NCBI RefSeq assembly: GCF_029094525.1
Contig: NZ_CP119107.1
Span: forward strand, 2,480,001-2,544,000
Length of the DNA: 64,000 bases
Reading direction: 5' to 3'
Origin: Pullulanibacillus sp. KACC 23026
GTDB lineage: Bacteria > Bacillota > Bacilli > Bacillales > Sporolactobacillaceae
Each line of letters opens with the position of its first letter. The stretch's first letter is position 1. Of this stretch, positions 44,048 through 52,178 are shown in pieces. Under the pieces are notes generated by a model that did not search any database, had not been told where the DNA came from, and saw nothing but the letters and a program-made list of their open reading frames with translations. The position numbers and the translations under genes are program-made.

Positions 44048-44720
44048 ACTCATCCTCCTTATCAAAGAAATATAAATATAAATCCTCAAGATTAGGCACC
44101 GAGATGAGGGCGTCTTCATGAACCCGTGAGTCAGATATAAGCCGAAGTTCTACTGATTGTTCTTGTCTCACCATATTGCCAATTTTATAGGTCTTTTGAT
44201 AATCGGCTACTTCATCAGCTGGTACTGATAACGTCCAAACTTTCCCTTTCAACAAATTTAATAGTGTTTGAGGATCTTTTTTATGTATAAGGCGACCTTC
44301 TTTAAGGATTAATATCTCTTTGGCAATAAACTCAATATCCGAAACGATGTGTGTCGACAAGAGGACAATGCGTTGACTGGATAACTCCGACAACAAGTTG
44401 CGAAAATGGATGCGTTCCTTAGGATCAAGACCCGCTGTCGGTTCATCCACAATCAACACTTTAGGATTGTTTAATAAAGCCTGAGCAATCCCCAAGCGCC
44501 GTTTCATACCTCCAGAGTAGGTTTTGATTTTCTTTCTTTTTACTGGTGCTAAATGGACAAGTTCCAACAACTCGGTTACTCTCTCTTTAGTAATGGATTT
44601 ATCTAAAACCCTCCGATAGATATAAGCAAAAACTTGTTTGTAATAGCGTCTTACCAGCACGTCCATAGCGGATTTGCTTCCGGTTTTAATTTCCGCAATC
44701 AATTCCCGATCTGATATCAT
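44031..44720 (-). pseudogene. Chimera: ECF sigma factor N-terminus joined to C-terminal half of an ABC ATPase
   Basis: A 229-codon intact frame. Residues 1 to about 40 (ELIAEIKTGSKSAMDVLVRRYYKQVFAYIYRR) are region 2.1-2.2 of an ECF sigma-70 factor. From about residue 42 (ITKERVTELLELVHLAP) the sequence is an ABC ATPase starting just before the signature (TYSGGMKRRLG), with Walker B VLIVDEPTAGLDP and H-loop STHIVSDIE, but no Walker A. The start has a strong GAGGTGA site, as for a real sigma gene. A deletion fusing two genes of one operon explains it; B. subtilis sigY-yxlCDEFG has such an order. ATP binding should be lost. Could still be expressed as a protein. Confidence 0.85.
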
Positions 44721-44866
44721 AATGTCACCTCAATAGTTACAACGAAAAAACAATAGAAAAAGTTTTAAAATTGCCTTTTTATTTCCTATTTTTTAAAAAA
44801 ACACGTCCATTATATCCAACCTATCTGCCACTCAGGAGAATCCTCTTGTTTCAAACAATTAAACAA

Positions 44867-44890
44867 AAACGACCACTTGAATGGTCGTTT
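44867..44890 (-). terminator. Terminator downstream of the patatin gene
   Basis: AAACGACCA (44867-44875) pairs with TGGTCGTTT (44882-44890); TTTTTGTTTAA follows on the minus strand. Confidence 0.75.
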
Positions 44891-44964
44891 AAGAATTTAT
44901 TAGATAAACACATCTCTAATTAGGCGGTCTTCTGTTTGACTCCTAAGAGTGTTAGTTTTTCAGG

Positions 44965-45840
44965 TTAAACCGGCTGTTTCTCTTTTGTAGGGCTTAAAAA
45001 GTCCTGCAGTTGTTCTAATTGACGTCTCATTTCCATCCTTCCTTGCTCGTACAGTTCAGCTAGTTTGACGGGATTACGCTCAACCCGTTTGACTTTAAGC
45101 GGTTCTTTAGGACGGATGATAAAGGCTTCTCCCCTTGACTCTGCCGCTTCTAAATAATCCATGGATTCATTGTAGACTTTATAGCGCTGCAGGATCGCAT
45201 CAATGACTTTAGGGAAATGGCGATACTTGTATCGGAAAATTTTTGGAACGTTTGAAGGATCCTTTCGATAACCTGGATTTCTCGTCAACACCACAACCAC
45301 TTTTTCACAACCATCCTGAAAGGCTTTCTTGATGGGTACCGGATCACTTAAGCCGCCATCTAACAAGGAAAGATTATGAAGCGAAACAATCGGTGCCATA
45401 TAAGGAAGGGAACTTGTTGCACGGAAGCTAAGGAGCAGCTCCTCTTTGTCCATCGGCGCATTGAGATAATAAGGTTCTCCTGTTTCACAATTGGTTGTCA
45501 CAAGAACAAACTCTTGAAGATTCTTATAAAACGTATCAAAGTCAAAAGGATCCAATTCTCTAGGGACTCGGTCAAATAAAAAATCCATGCCGAAAACTTG
45601 TCCTTTAGTTAAAATATTTTTAAACGAGAGATAATCAGGATGCCGGACTAAATCAATGTTAACTCGTCGGTTCCGTCCTTTTTGGCCCGATATGTAAGAA
45701 CTTGCTACGCAAGCTCCTGCTGATACTCCTATGACGTAAGGGAACGAAATGTCTTCTTCAAGGAGCGTTTCTAATATCCCAGCTGTATAAGCTCCTCTCA
45801 TACCGCCACCCTCTAAAACCAAACCTTTTTTAGACATCAT
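44965..45840 (-). CDS. Patatin-like phospholipase
   Basis: About 291 residues. A cytosolic patatin-fold serine acyl-hydrolase: oxyanion-hole motif LEGGGMRGAYTAG at the N-terminus, nucleophile elbow VIGVSAGAC (GxSxG), FRATSSLPYMAPIV and the catalytic Asp in LLDGGLSDPVPI, giving a Ser-Asp dyad. It resembles the YjjU-like group of bacterial patatins; substrate unknown. GGGGGG lies just before the tandem ATGs at 45840 and 45837; either may be used. Confidence 0.9.
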   Translation of the reverse strand: MMSKKGLVLEGGGMRGAYTAGILETLLEEDISFPYVIGVSAGACVASSYISGQKGRNRRVNIDLVRHPDYLSFKNILTKGQVFGMDFLFDRVPRELDPFDFDTFYKNLQEFVLVTTNCETGEPYYLNAPMDKEELLLSFRATSSLPYMAPIVSLHNLSLLDGGLSDPVPIKKAFQDGCEKVVVVLTRNPGYRKDPSNVPKIFRYKYRHFPKVIDAILQRYKVYNESMDYLEAAESRGEAFIIRPKEPLKVKRVERNPVKLAELYEQGRMEMRRQLEQLQDFLSPTKEKQPV

Positions 45841-45946
45841 TAGCCCCCCTGACATTTTGTAATAGACTTGCCATCAAAATCTTGCAAACTTACGACTTTA
45901 ATAAACGTGTGATTTTAAAAAGCTAGGCATTTTCTTTTATTTCTAG

Positions 45947-46014
45947 TATAATCTAGATTCGAGCTGATGAATAGAAATCACACTTTATAAGAGGTAACCT
46001 CTTATAAAGTGTGA
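45947..46014 (+). promoter_or_regulatory. queF promoter and 17-bp perfect inverted repeat in its leader
   Basis: TATAAT (45947-45952), with a poor TAGGCA -35 box 17 bases upstream, predicts a start near 45959. The leader then holds TCACACTTTATAAGAGG (45978-45994) perfectly paired with 45998-46014, loop TAA, and CTGTTTTTCTTG follows: the layout of an intrinsic terminator 34 bases before the queF ATG. The preceding gene on this strand ends 4 kb away, so it acts on queF, as an attenuator or operator. No preQ1 riboswitch aptamer is visible. Confidence 0.6.
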
Positions 46015-46047
46015 CTGTTTTTCTTGAATTAATAAGGAGGTCCTATT

Positions 46048-46548
46048 ATGTCAGACGGTAGAACGAAACATCAATTAGAGGGCATCTCTCACCTTGGAAA
46101 CCAAGGCACTCAATACATTTTTGATTATGACCCAAAGCTTCTTGAAACCTTTGAGAACAAACATCCTAACCGTGATTATTTCGTTAAATTTAATTTTCCA
46201 GAATTCACATCCCTATGCCCCATTACTCACCAGCCCGATTTTGCGACACTTTATATTAGTTATGTTCCGACCATTCGGATGGTTGAAAGCAAATCGCTAA
46301 AACTGTATCTCTTCAGTTTTCGTAATCATGGGGATTTCCATGAAGACTGTATGAACATTATCGCCAATGATCTTATTGAACTCATGGACCCAAAATATTT
46401 AGAAGTTTGGGGAAAATTCACCCCCCGCGGCGGCATCAGCATTGATCCTTATGTAAACTACGGAAAACCAGGAACGAAATGGGAGGAAATCGCTTTTAAT
46501 CGGCTTGCCAACCATGACCTGTATCCTGAAAAAATAGATAACCGATAA
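46048..46548 (+). CDS. queF: NADPH-dependent 7-cyano-7-deazaguanine reductase QueF
   Basis: A 166-residue T-fold enzyme that reduces preQ0 to preQ1 in queuosine synthesis. The catalytic Cys57 lies in [16 protein letters not shown] with Asp64, and the family NADPH/substrate motif [24 protein letters not shown] is complete, ending in [19 protein letters not shown]. It is the short unimodular form of Gram-positives. The usual neighbours queC, queD and queE are absent, so queF is separated from its pathway. AAGGAGG precedes ATG 46048. Confidence 0.96.
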   Translation: MSDGRTKHQLEGISHLGNQGTQYIFDYDPKLLETFENKHPNRDYFVKFNFPEFTSLCPITHQPDFATLYISYVPTIRMVESKSLKLYLFSFRNHGDFHEDCMNIIANDLIELMDPKYLEVWGKFTPRGGISIDPYVNYGKPGTKWEEIAFNRLANHDLYPEKIDNR

Positions 46549-46559
46549 TAAAGAAAAAT

Positions 46560-46607
46560 AAGAGTCTGATTTCCCTCGCATGATTCCAAGGGACAGACTC
46601 TTTTTTC
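46560..46607. terminator. Bidirectional terminator between queF and the next gene
   Basis: AAGAGTCTG (46560-46568) pairs with CAGACTCTT (46594-46602), with an inner TCCCT/AGGGA stem; T6 follows on the plus strand and ATTTTTC on the minus. Confidence 0.8.
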
Positions 46608-47599
46608 TATATTTGTGTAAGTATTTGTTTAAGGCAAATGGGCTCAAATAAATGATTATACGCCCATAAATCATTCGCTGCTTCCTGCAGATGAAGCGTC
46701 CCCTGTCGCATTTTTTGTTTATACCTGGCTTCGAGTTCTCGTATCTCAGGAGCAAAATAATAAAAAGTATCTTTAAAAGACAAATAATCATCTAGATTAA
46801 TCACATCATCCTTTGGATAAACAGGTTCAAAAGGATGATAGGTGTTTCCATCAATAAAGCCGACCTGAAGACTTGGAAATTGGAGACGGTCGATTTCTTC
46901 TGTATGAAGCGGACAGAAGTCCACTTGACACTCAAGATGATGTTGGTCAGCCCACTCTTTTAAATCAGCCAGTAAGGCAGAGATATCTTGTTCCGCATGT
47001 CCTTTTAAAATAATCCATTTATTGATCCCCTCTGGTAATGGGTAAGAGAAATAACGCGGTCCCTTTGCTGTGAAAGCCCCATAAAAACTCTCTAAAACAG
47101 TTAGTTGCACCTTTTGATCTTCTGGATCTACTGTTTTTAAACACTCTATAAGCTGTTTCCTAATCGAAGTAATTGGGGTTTGGTCAAGTCGACCCTGAAA
47201 TAGTCCACGGAGATAATTTGAAAATTGCCTTGCTTCAGCGAACTTGAGCGTGGCTTTTTTTTGCATGAGTTGCAGCGCTTGTTGGAGAAGCTCTGCACTT
47301 TTTGTATCGTCATTTGTACGTAAGCTTCTTGTTAGAGTCACACCGTTTTTTTCCTGCATTAAGTTCTTGAGACTATAATCAAAGATTCCTACTTGGCGAT
47401 CCATTAAGATCACCCCTTGAAGAAGTTCTGGATCAATCGGATTTAAAAAGAGGCTAAGGGGTTCGTTATCAAGCTTGTTCTCTGATAACTGTTGGCTGAG
47501 CTGTTCTTTACTCATACCAACGAGCGGATCCACCCAAATGATGTGTCGAAGCAATAAATTAACAGGTTGATGAAGAAAATATTCGTTTAACACACGCAT
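46607..47599 (-). CDS. Degenerate double P-loop ATPase relative (PRK06851-like)
   Basis: A 330-residue soluble protein. Its layout follows a Bacillota family of tandem P-loop ATPases (PRK06851 type): second half GAFTAKGPRYFSYPLPEGINKW, WIILKGHAEQDISALL, VDFCPLHTEEIDRLQFPSLQVGFIDG, and EIRELEARYKQKM. At both positions where the family has GPPGxGKST the motif is gone (IIWVDPLVGMSKEQL and LKGHAEQDISALL). Nucleotide binding is therefore unlikely. ATG 47599 lies 8 bases after GGGAG; the GTG at 47614 has no site. The family link is from recall of motif order and needs a profile search. Confidence 0.55.
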   Translation of the reverse strand: MRVLNEYFLHQPVNLLLRHIIWVDPLVGMSKEQLSQQLSENKLDNEPLSLFLNPIDPELLQGVILMDRQVGIFDYSLKNLMQEKNGVTLTRSLRTNDDTKSAELLQQALQLMQKKATLKFAEARQFSNYLRGLFQGRLDQTPITSIRKQLIECLKTVDPEDQKVQLTVLESFYGAFTAKGPRYFSYPLPEGINKWIILKGHAEQDISALLADLKEWADQHHLECQVDFCPLHTEEIDRLQFPSLQVGFIDGNTYHPFEPVYPKDDVINLDDYLSFKDTFYYFAPEIRELEARYKQKMRQGTLHLQEAANDLWAYNHLFEPICLKQILTQI

Positions 47600-47682
47600 T
47601 CCACCATCTCCCACACGCGGCTAATAATTCTCAAGTTTACTATATGCCGGGACGGTCTCATGGGTGAATGCCAAAATTAAAA

Positions 47683-47703
47683 GACCCGCCTTAAAGGCGG
47701 GTC
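47683..47703 (-). terminator. Terminator overlapping the end of the small membrane gene
   Basis: GACCCGCC (47683-47690) pairs with GGCGGGTC (47696-47703); TTTTAATTTTG follows on the minus strand. The stop codon of the preceding gene lies in the loop. Confidence 0.8.
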
Positions 47704-47972
47704 AGGCATCTGCAGCCCTTTATAAATGGGATAACCGTCCAGGACATGAGCGCTAGCGGCAACCAACCAACAAGAATAATTACGAACCAGAATACATGAT
47801 AGACAATATGAGGAGATTTTCTTGGGACACACGCTACTAAAGTTCCCATTATACAACCTATCACAAGATAGATGGCCAAAATAAGGTTGAGATGTTCAAC
47901 AACCATTTGAATCAACCCCATTTTCTCACTTTTTAGTAAAGTATGCTGAAAATGGGGTTTGGTGTTCATCAT
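47691..47972 (-). CDS. Small membrane protein, unknown family
   Basis: A 93-residue product with two hydrophobic segments: LNLILAIYLVIGCIMGTLVACV and VFWFVIILVGWLPLALMSWTVI. There is no recognised family. It lies 8 bases after dfrA on the same strand, so it is probably the last gene of the thyA-dfrA transcript, and its TAA sits in the loop of the terminator. Start sites are weakly supported: ATG 47972 and ATG 47918 (MGLIQMVVEH) are both possible. Confidence 0.55.
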   Translation of the reverse strand: MMNTKPHFQHTLLKSEKMGLIQMVVEHLNLILAIYLVIGCIMGTLVACVPRKSPHIVYHVFWFVIILVGWLPLALMSWTVIPFIKGCRCLTRL

Positions 47973-47980
47973 TGACCTAT

Positions 47981-48469
47981 TTATTTTTGAGAAGGGCGTT
48001 CTAAAATTAGAAAACGATGAGGGTACCTATTTTTTTCATCAACAATCCCCTCTTTTTCAGATACTTGTATCCAATTCTTATAATCCATAGTGAAATACGT
48101 ATCCCCTTCAAAACAATGATCAATTTGGGTTAAATAAAGACGGTCAACATACTTTTCAAAAGCTTTAAAGACGGCATTACCGCCTATAATAAACAACTCA
48201 CGATGAGGAGAATCGAGTTGAAGCACCTCTTCAACGGAATGGAGAACCTGACAACCCGGTGCTTCGAAATGCGGATCTGTTGTCAATACGACATTCGTCC
48301 GGCCGGGCAAGGCTTTACCAATGGACATAAAAGTCTTTCGCCCCATGATAATCGTACGCCCCATTGTGAGTTCTTTAAAGTACTTCAGATCAGCGGGCAA
48401 GTGCCAAGGAAGGGCATTCTCCTTGCCAATCAAATTTTCCTTATCAACCGCTACTAAATACGCGATCAT
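47981..48469 (-). CDS. dfrA: Dihydrofolate reductase
   Basis: A 162-residue enzyme reducing dihydrofolate to tetrahydrofolate with NADPH. It has [29 protein letters not shown] (with the active-site acidic residue, Asp27-type), [24 protein letters not shown] and the FIIGGNAVF dinucleotide motif. Its start overlaps the thyA stop by 4 bases (ATGA), giving a coupled thyA-dfrA pair that recycles the dihydrofolate made by thymidylate synthase. Confidence 0.96.
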   Translation of the reverse strand: MIAYLVAVDKENLIGKENALPWHLPADLKYFKELTMGRTIIMGRKTFMSIGKALPGRTNVVLTTDPHFEAPGCQVLHSVEEVLQLDSPHRELFIIGGNAVFKAFEKYVDRLYLTQIDHCFEGDTYFTMDYKNWIQVSEKEGIVDEKNRYPHRFLILERPSQK

Positions 48470-49260
48470 ACGGAAACGGTTCCTTTAATGTGCGGATGCG
48501 GATTGTAATTCGAAATCGTGAAATCCTCATAGTCAAACTCAAATAAAGACTTAACCTCAGGATTAATGGTTAAAGTGGGAAGCGTGCGAGGATCACGAGT
48601 CAATTGAAGCTTTACTTGATCGACATGATTGAGATAAATGTGGGCATCCCCTAGTGTGTGTACAAAATCCCCGACTTTTAGGCCCGTTACATGAGCGATC
48701 ATATGAGTCAATAGGGCGTAGGAAGCTATGTTAAAAGGGACGCCTAGAAACACATCGGCTGAACGTTGATAAAGCTGACAAGATAGCTTCCCATCATTCA
48801 CATAAAACTGGAACAAGCAATGGCAGGGCGGAAGTGCCATATTAGGGACATCAGCCGGATTCCAGGCGGTTACAATCATTCGCCTTGAGTCTGGATTATT
48901 CTTAATGAGATCAAGCACGTCCGAAATCTGATCAATCGTGTCCCCATTTTTCCCAGGCCACGACCGCCATTGGTGACCATAAACGGGACCGAGCTCACCG
49001 TCTTCGTCGGCCCATTCGTTCCAGATTCTTACACCCTTTTCCTGTAAATAGCGAACATTCGTATCCCCTTTTAAAAACCACAAAAGTTCATAGATAATCG
49101 ATTTAAGATGTAATTTTTTAGTGGTTAAGAGCGGAAACCCTTCCTCGAGATTAAAACGCATCTGATGCCCAAATACACTAATCGTCCCAGTGCCTGTCCG
49201 ATCCTCTTTTTTATTTCCCTCAGACAAGATGCGCTCACAAAGTTCTAAATATGACTTCAT
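48466..49260 (-). CDS. thyA: Thymidylate synthase ThyA
   Basis: A 264-residue enzyme methylating dUMP to dTMP with methylene-tetrahydrofolate. Motifs: [27 protein letters not shown], the catalytic Cys in [33 protein letters not shown] and [12 protein letters not shown]. The length is that of the short ThyA (E. coli / B. subtilis ThyB) class. ATG 49260 is 6 bases after GAGAAGG; TTG 49266 is too close to it. It heads the thyA-dfrA operon. Confidence 0.96.
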   Translation of the reverse strand: MKSYLELCERILSEGNKKEDRTGTGTISVFGHQMRFNLEEGFPLLTTKKLHLKSIIYELLWFLKGDTNVRYLQEKGVRIWNEWADEDGELGPVYGHQWRSWPGKNGDTIDQISDVLDLIKNNPDSRRMIVTAWNPADVPNMALPPCHCLFQFYVNDGKLSCQLYQRSADVFLGVPFNIASYALLTHMIAHVTGLKVGDFVHTLGDAHIYLNHVDQVKLQLTRDPRTLPTLTINPEVKSLFEFDYEDFTISNYNPHPHIKGTVSV

Positions 49261-49297
49261 TGTCAACCTTCTCTCATTTTACAGTTTCTTCGATCGT

Positions 49298-49681
49298 TTA
49301 TTGTTTAAAATAATCTTTCTCCAGTTCCTTTAACTCCTGAATCGATCTCGCTGCCCATTCGTCGTTTCGAGTTTCCAATTTAGTAAGTTTTTCATGAAGG
49401 GCTTCTCTCAGTGATTCCTGATAGTCTGGTACCTCCCCTTCAAACGGGACAAGGCCAGATTGATGCACCACTGCTTTTTCATGAAAAGCTAAGGCTTTTC
49501 TTTGGTGAAACAAAGCAACCTCGACTTGATTTGGATTATGAAGATCTCCTTGTGTAGGATGTCGTCTGACGGCTAAGACTTCCACTACCGCATTACGCTC
49601 GTGACGATCTTCTATATAGCGGCAAACATATTCACCTGTTTTATAGGTTGCAATCACTAGATCCCCTTTTTCAAAGCTCAT
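49298..49681 (-). CDS. kapB: Kinase-associated protein KapB
   Basis: A 127-residue protein matching B. subtilis KapB, needed for signalling through the sporulation kinase KinB. Blocks: EKGDLVIATYKTGEYVCRYIED, VLAVRRHPTQGDLHNPNQVEVALFHQRKALAFHEK, and the C-terminal helix SIQELKELEKDYF. Despite the older name kinase-associated lipoprotein B, no lipobox is seen here. ATG 49681 follows AGGAGG closely and is chosen over an in-frame start at 49783, which would add an unrelated basic stretch. Confidence 0.9.
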   Translation of the reverse strand: MSFEKGDLVIATYKTGEYVCRYIEDRHERNAVVEVLAVRRHPTQGDLHNPNQVEVALFHQRKALAFHEKAVVHQSGLVPFEGEVPDYQESLREALHEKLTKLETRNDEWAARSIQELKELEKDYFKQ

Positions 49682-49863
49682 GGCTATTCCTCCTATTAAA
49701 AACGCTGCTTTAAGTATAACAAAACTTATAATCTTTGGTAACGATAAGCGGCGCCTTCTCACCATTTTCCACCGAATAACCATTGCTTTAGCTATTGCAT
49801 ACCATGAATATAACTTTATTTTATACGGCTTTTACAGCTGACCATGTAAGGAGGACCAACGTC

Positions 49864-51330
49864 ATGGCGATTGCAACAGGGCAGGACTATATTAAGCGCA
49901 TTGACGAGCTTGGAGCCGAAATCTGGTTTGAAGGACAGAAGATTACGGAGAAGCTATCCACACACAAAGCATTTAAAGGGCTTATTCACTCACAGGCAGC
50001 CTTATATGATTTACAGCATCACCCTGACTATCAAAAGTTGTTAACCTATGAAACGGAATCAAAAGATCTCGCGGCAACAGCCTATCTCCCCCCAAAGACC
50101 AAGGAAGACTTAGAGAAAAAACGATTAGCGGTGCAAACCATAGCAAAGCAATCCTTTGGCATGCTTGGACGATCTCCTGAATATATGAACACGGTCCTAA
50201 TGACGCTCGGTACATCAGCGGATTGCCTTAAAGGGCAAAATGAGCAATGCGCGGAAAATATGAGGAATTATTATCGTTATATTAGAGATCATGATCTGAG
50301 TTTGACACATACGTTCATTCTTCCACAGACCAATCGTTCGTCTTTTCATATTGAAGATCCTGACTCGATTATTGCAGCAAGAATCATTGATCAGAATGAG
50401 AAAGGAATTGTGATTCATGGGGCTCGTCTTTTAGCCACACAAGGTCCGACAACAGATGAAATTTTAGTTTTCCCATCAGGCGCACAGCTTCCTCACAACT
50501 CATTTTTCGAACCGATGGCCTTTGCCTTTGCTCTTCCAAGCAACACCCCTGGTCTGAAATATGTTTGTCGTGAGAGCTTTGATTATGGCAAATCTGCCTT
50601 TGATCATCCTCTTGGCAGTCGTTTTGAGGAAATGGATACGATTGTCATCTTTGATCACGTAACCGTACCTTGGGACCGAGTTTTCTTGCATGGCAACATT
50701 GAGGTCAATAACCGGTTATATAAAGAAAGTGATTTTGCAGCCCATACCATCCACTTAATTTTAAGCAAAAATATTATTAAAATTGAATTCTTACTCGGCT
50801 TAATGGAATCCATGATTCGGACCATCAAAATTGGAGAGTATCAGCATGTCCATGAGAAAATCACTGAATGCCTGATTGCGCTAGAGACATTTAAGGGACT
50901 TGTACTATCCTCCGAGCATTCAGCTTCACTTAATAAATGGGGTGTGATGACACCAGACATAAAGCCGCTAGAGGCCGGGTCGATTTATTATCCCAAGCTC
51001 TATCCACGATTGATTGAAATCATCAAATTACTAGGCGCTTCTGGTTTGATGAGTCTGCCCACGGAAGCGGATTTTAAATCACCTGAGATCGGGGACGCGC
51101 TTCGTCATTATCTGCAAACCCCTGATTCTAACGGAGAAGAAAAAGTTCGACTGTTTCGTTTAGCCTGGGATGCCTCACTCAGTGCATTTGGAGGAAGACA
51201 AGAGCTCTATGAACGCTTCTTCTTTGGTGATCCCGTTCGAAAAGCCGGTACTTTCTATAAGTCCTATCCGCTTGACGATTATGTCAAAGATATTGAGCGC
51301 TTTCTGCATTCGTCAGAACAAAAAAACTAG
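49864..51330 (+). CDS. 4-hydroxyphenylacetate 3-monooxygenase-type flavin oxygenase (HpaB-like)
   Basis: A 488-residue member of the HpaB family, FADH2-dependent two-component oxygenases of acyl-CoA-dehydrogenase fold. Blocks: SQAALYDLQHHPDYQKLLTYE at the N-terminal domain, FGMLGRSPEYMNTVL, IIDQNEKGIVIHGARLLATQGPTTDEILVFP, HPLGSRFEEMDTIVIFDHVTVPWDRVFLHGN and FGGRQELYERFFFGDP. Closest B. subtilis match is YoaI. It needs a flavin reductase (HpaC), which is not encoded nearby. ATG 49864 follows AAGGAGG by 9 bases; the upstream ATGs lack a site. Confidence 0.88.
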   Translation: MAIATGQDYIKRIDELGAEIWFEGQKITEKLSTHKAFKGLIHSQAALYDLQHHPDYQKLLTYETESKDLAATAYLPPKTKEDLEKKRLAVQTIAKQSFGMLGRSPEYMNTVLMTLGTSADCLKGQNEQCAENMRNYYRYIRDHDLSLTHTFILPQTNRSSFHIEDPDSIIAARIIDQNEKGIVIHGARLLATQGPTTDEILVFPSGAQLPHNSFFEPMAFAFALPSNTPGLKYVCRESFDYGKSAFDHPLGSRFEEMDTIVIFDHVTVPWDRVFLHGNIEVNNRLYKESDFAAHTIHLILSKNIIKIEFLLGLMESMIRTIKIGEYQHVHEKITECLIALETFKGLVLSSEHSASLNKWGVMTPDIKPLEAGSIYYPKLYPRLIEIIKLLGASGLMSLPTEADFKSPEIGDALRHYLQTPDSNGEEKVRLFRLAWDASLSAFGGRQELYERFFFGDPVRKAGTFYKSYPLDDYVKDIERFLHSSEQKN

Positions 51331-51371
51331 CAAAAAAGCGAAGGGATAAAGGTAGAATAAGATATAAAAAG

Positions 51372-51405
51372 GGCATCTCTAAGAAACCGGGTTCTTAGAG
51401 ACGCC
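51372..51405 (+). terminator. Hairpin terminator after the HpaB-like gene
   Basis: GGCATCTCTAAGAA (51372-51385) pairs with TTCTTAGAGACGCC (51392-51405), one mismatch; ATTTG follows. Confidence 0.6.
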
Positions 51406-51486
51406 ATTTGATCGATCGTTTTAAAAACGACTATGTAGCATATTAACGGGTTCACTTCAAAGGTGCAAACCATTAACTATCAAAGT

Positions 51487-51530
51487 AAATCGCACGGGTT
51501 TCACATAGTCATTCACCGTGCGATTTTTAT
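51487..51530 (+). terminator. Second hairpin terminator in the 51.3-52.2 kb gap
   Basis: AAATCGCACGG (51487-51497) pairs perfectly with CCGTGCGATTT (51516-51526), followed by TTATTG. No gene lies between it and the previous terminator. Confidence 0.65.
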
Positions 51531-51759
51531 TGTAATATCACTGTTTATGGACCATTTCATCCGAAAATCACCTATCAAATCACAGTTTAATTTACATGGG
51601 TGGAAATAATTATTGCAGGTGTGTGAATTAACCGGTAATTGAGCAAGTGAAAGGTAGGGGGATTGCCAAGTCATTTGGATATATAGGTTAAAATAAAAGT
51701 TAGATTATCGAATTGTTCTTAAAGTAAAAAACGGACTGTAATGGTTAACAAGAAATTTT

Positions 51760-51975
51760 AGCGTCACCTGTGATCGTTGAAATAAGCGGAGATTTTTCCG
51801 TTATCAACCAAAGTAGTGTTCAGTTCGTCGTAAATAAGCGGAGTTTTTCCGTTTAAACAAAAAGAAATGACCCCTTTTCATGTTTTTCGAGTCAATAGTC
51901 GGAATTCTTCCGTCTATTTTAGCTATTTTCGATGTTGATTTCTAAATAGGCGGAATTTTTCCGCTTATTTAGAAA
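51760..51975 (+). repeat. Composite palindromic repeat, copy C (divergent)
   Basis: Same orientation and architecture as copy B: unit 1 AATAAGCGGAGATTTTTCCGTTAT (51781-51804), unit 2 AATAAGCGGAGTTTTTCCGTTTA, a degraded central region ending in GAGTCAATA, unit 3 GTCGGAATTCTTCCGTCTATTTT, spacer TTTTCGATGTTGATTTCTA, and unit 4, here a 15-bp-arm palindrome (51941-51973, one mismatch). The rest of the 848-base gap from 51331 to 52178 holds two terminators and no ORF with a ribosome site. Confidence 0.82.
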
Positions 51976-52178
51976 GTTCGCTTTAGCCATTTAATGAAAT
52001 AGGTAATCGATTGCCTTTTATGAAAATAATCAAACCGAATCTCAAAAGATTCGGTTGTTTTGACGTTTACTAGTCGTTTCTTTCTGTCACTTTTTTGTGA
52101 ATAGTAGTGTGATTGAAGGTGATAATTAGCGTTTTTCACCTCACAAGTACCCGTTAGTAGCGTGTCATTTCGTTTTTT

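Noticed and set aside
45959-46014. preQ1 riboswitch before queF
   Set aside because: No preQ1-I or preQ1-II consensus; the leader is almost wholly the inverted repeat.
14222-51975. CRISPR interpretation of the GCGGAA/TTCCGC repeats
   Set aside because: Units are short, variable and unevenly spaced, spacers are conserved between copies, and no cas gene is present.
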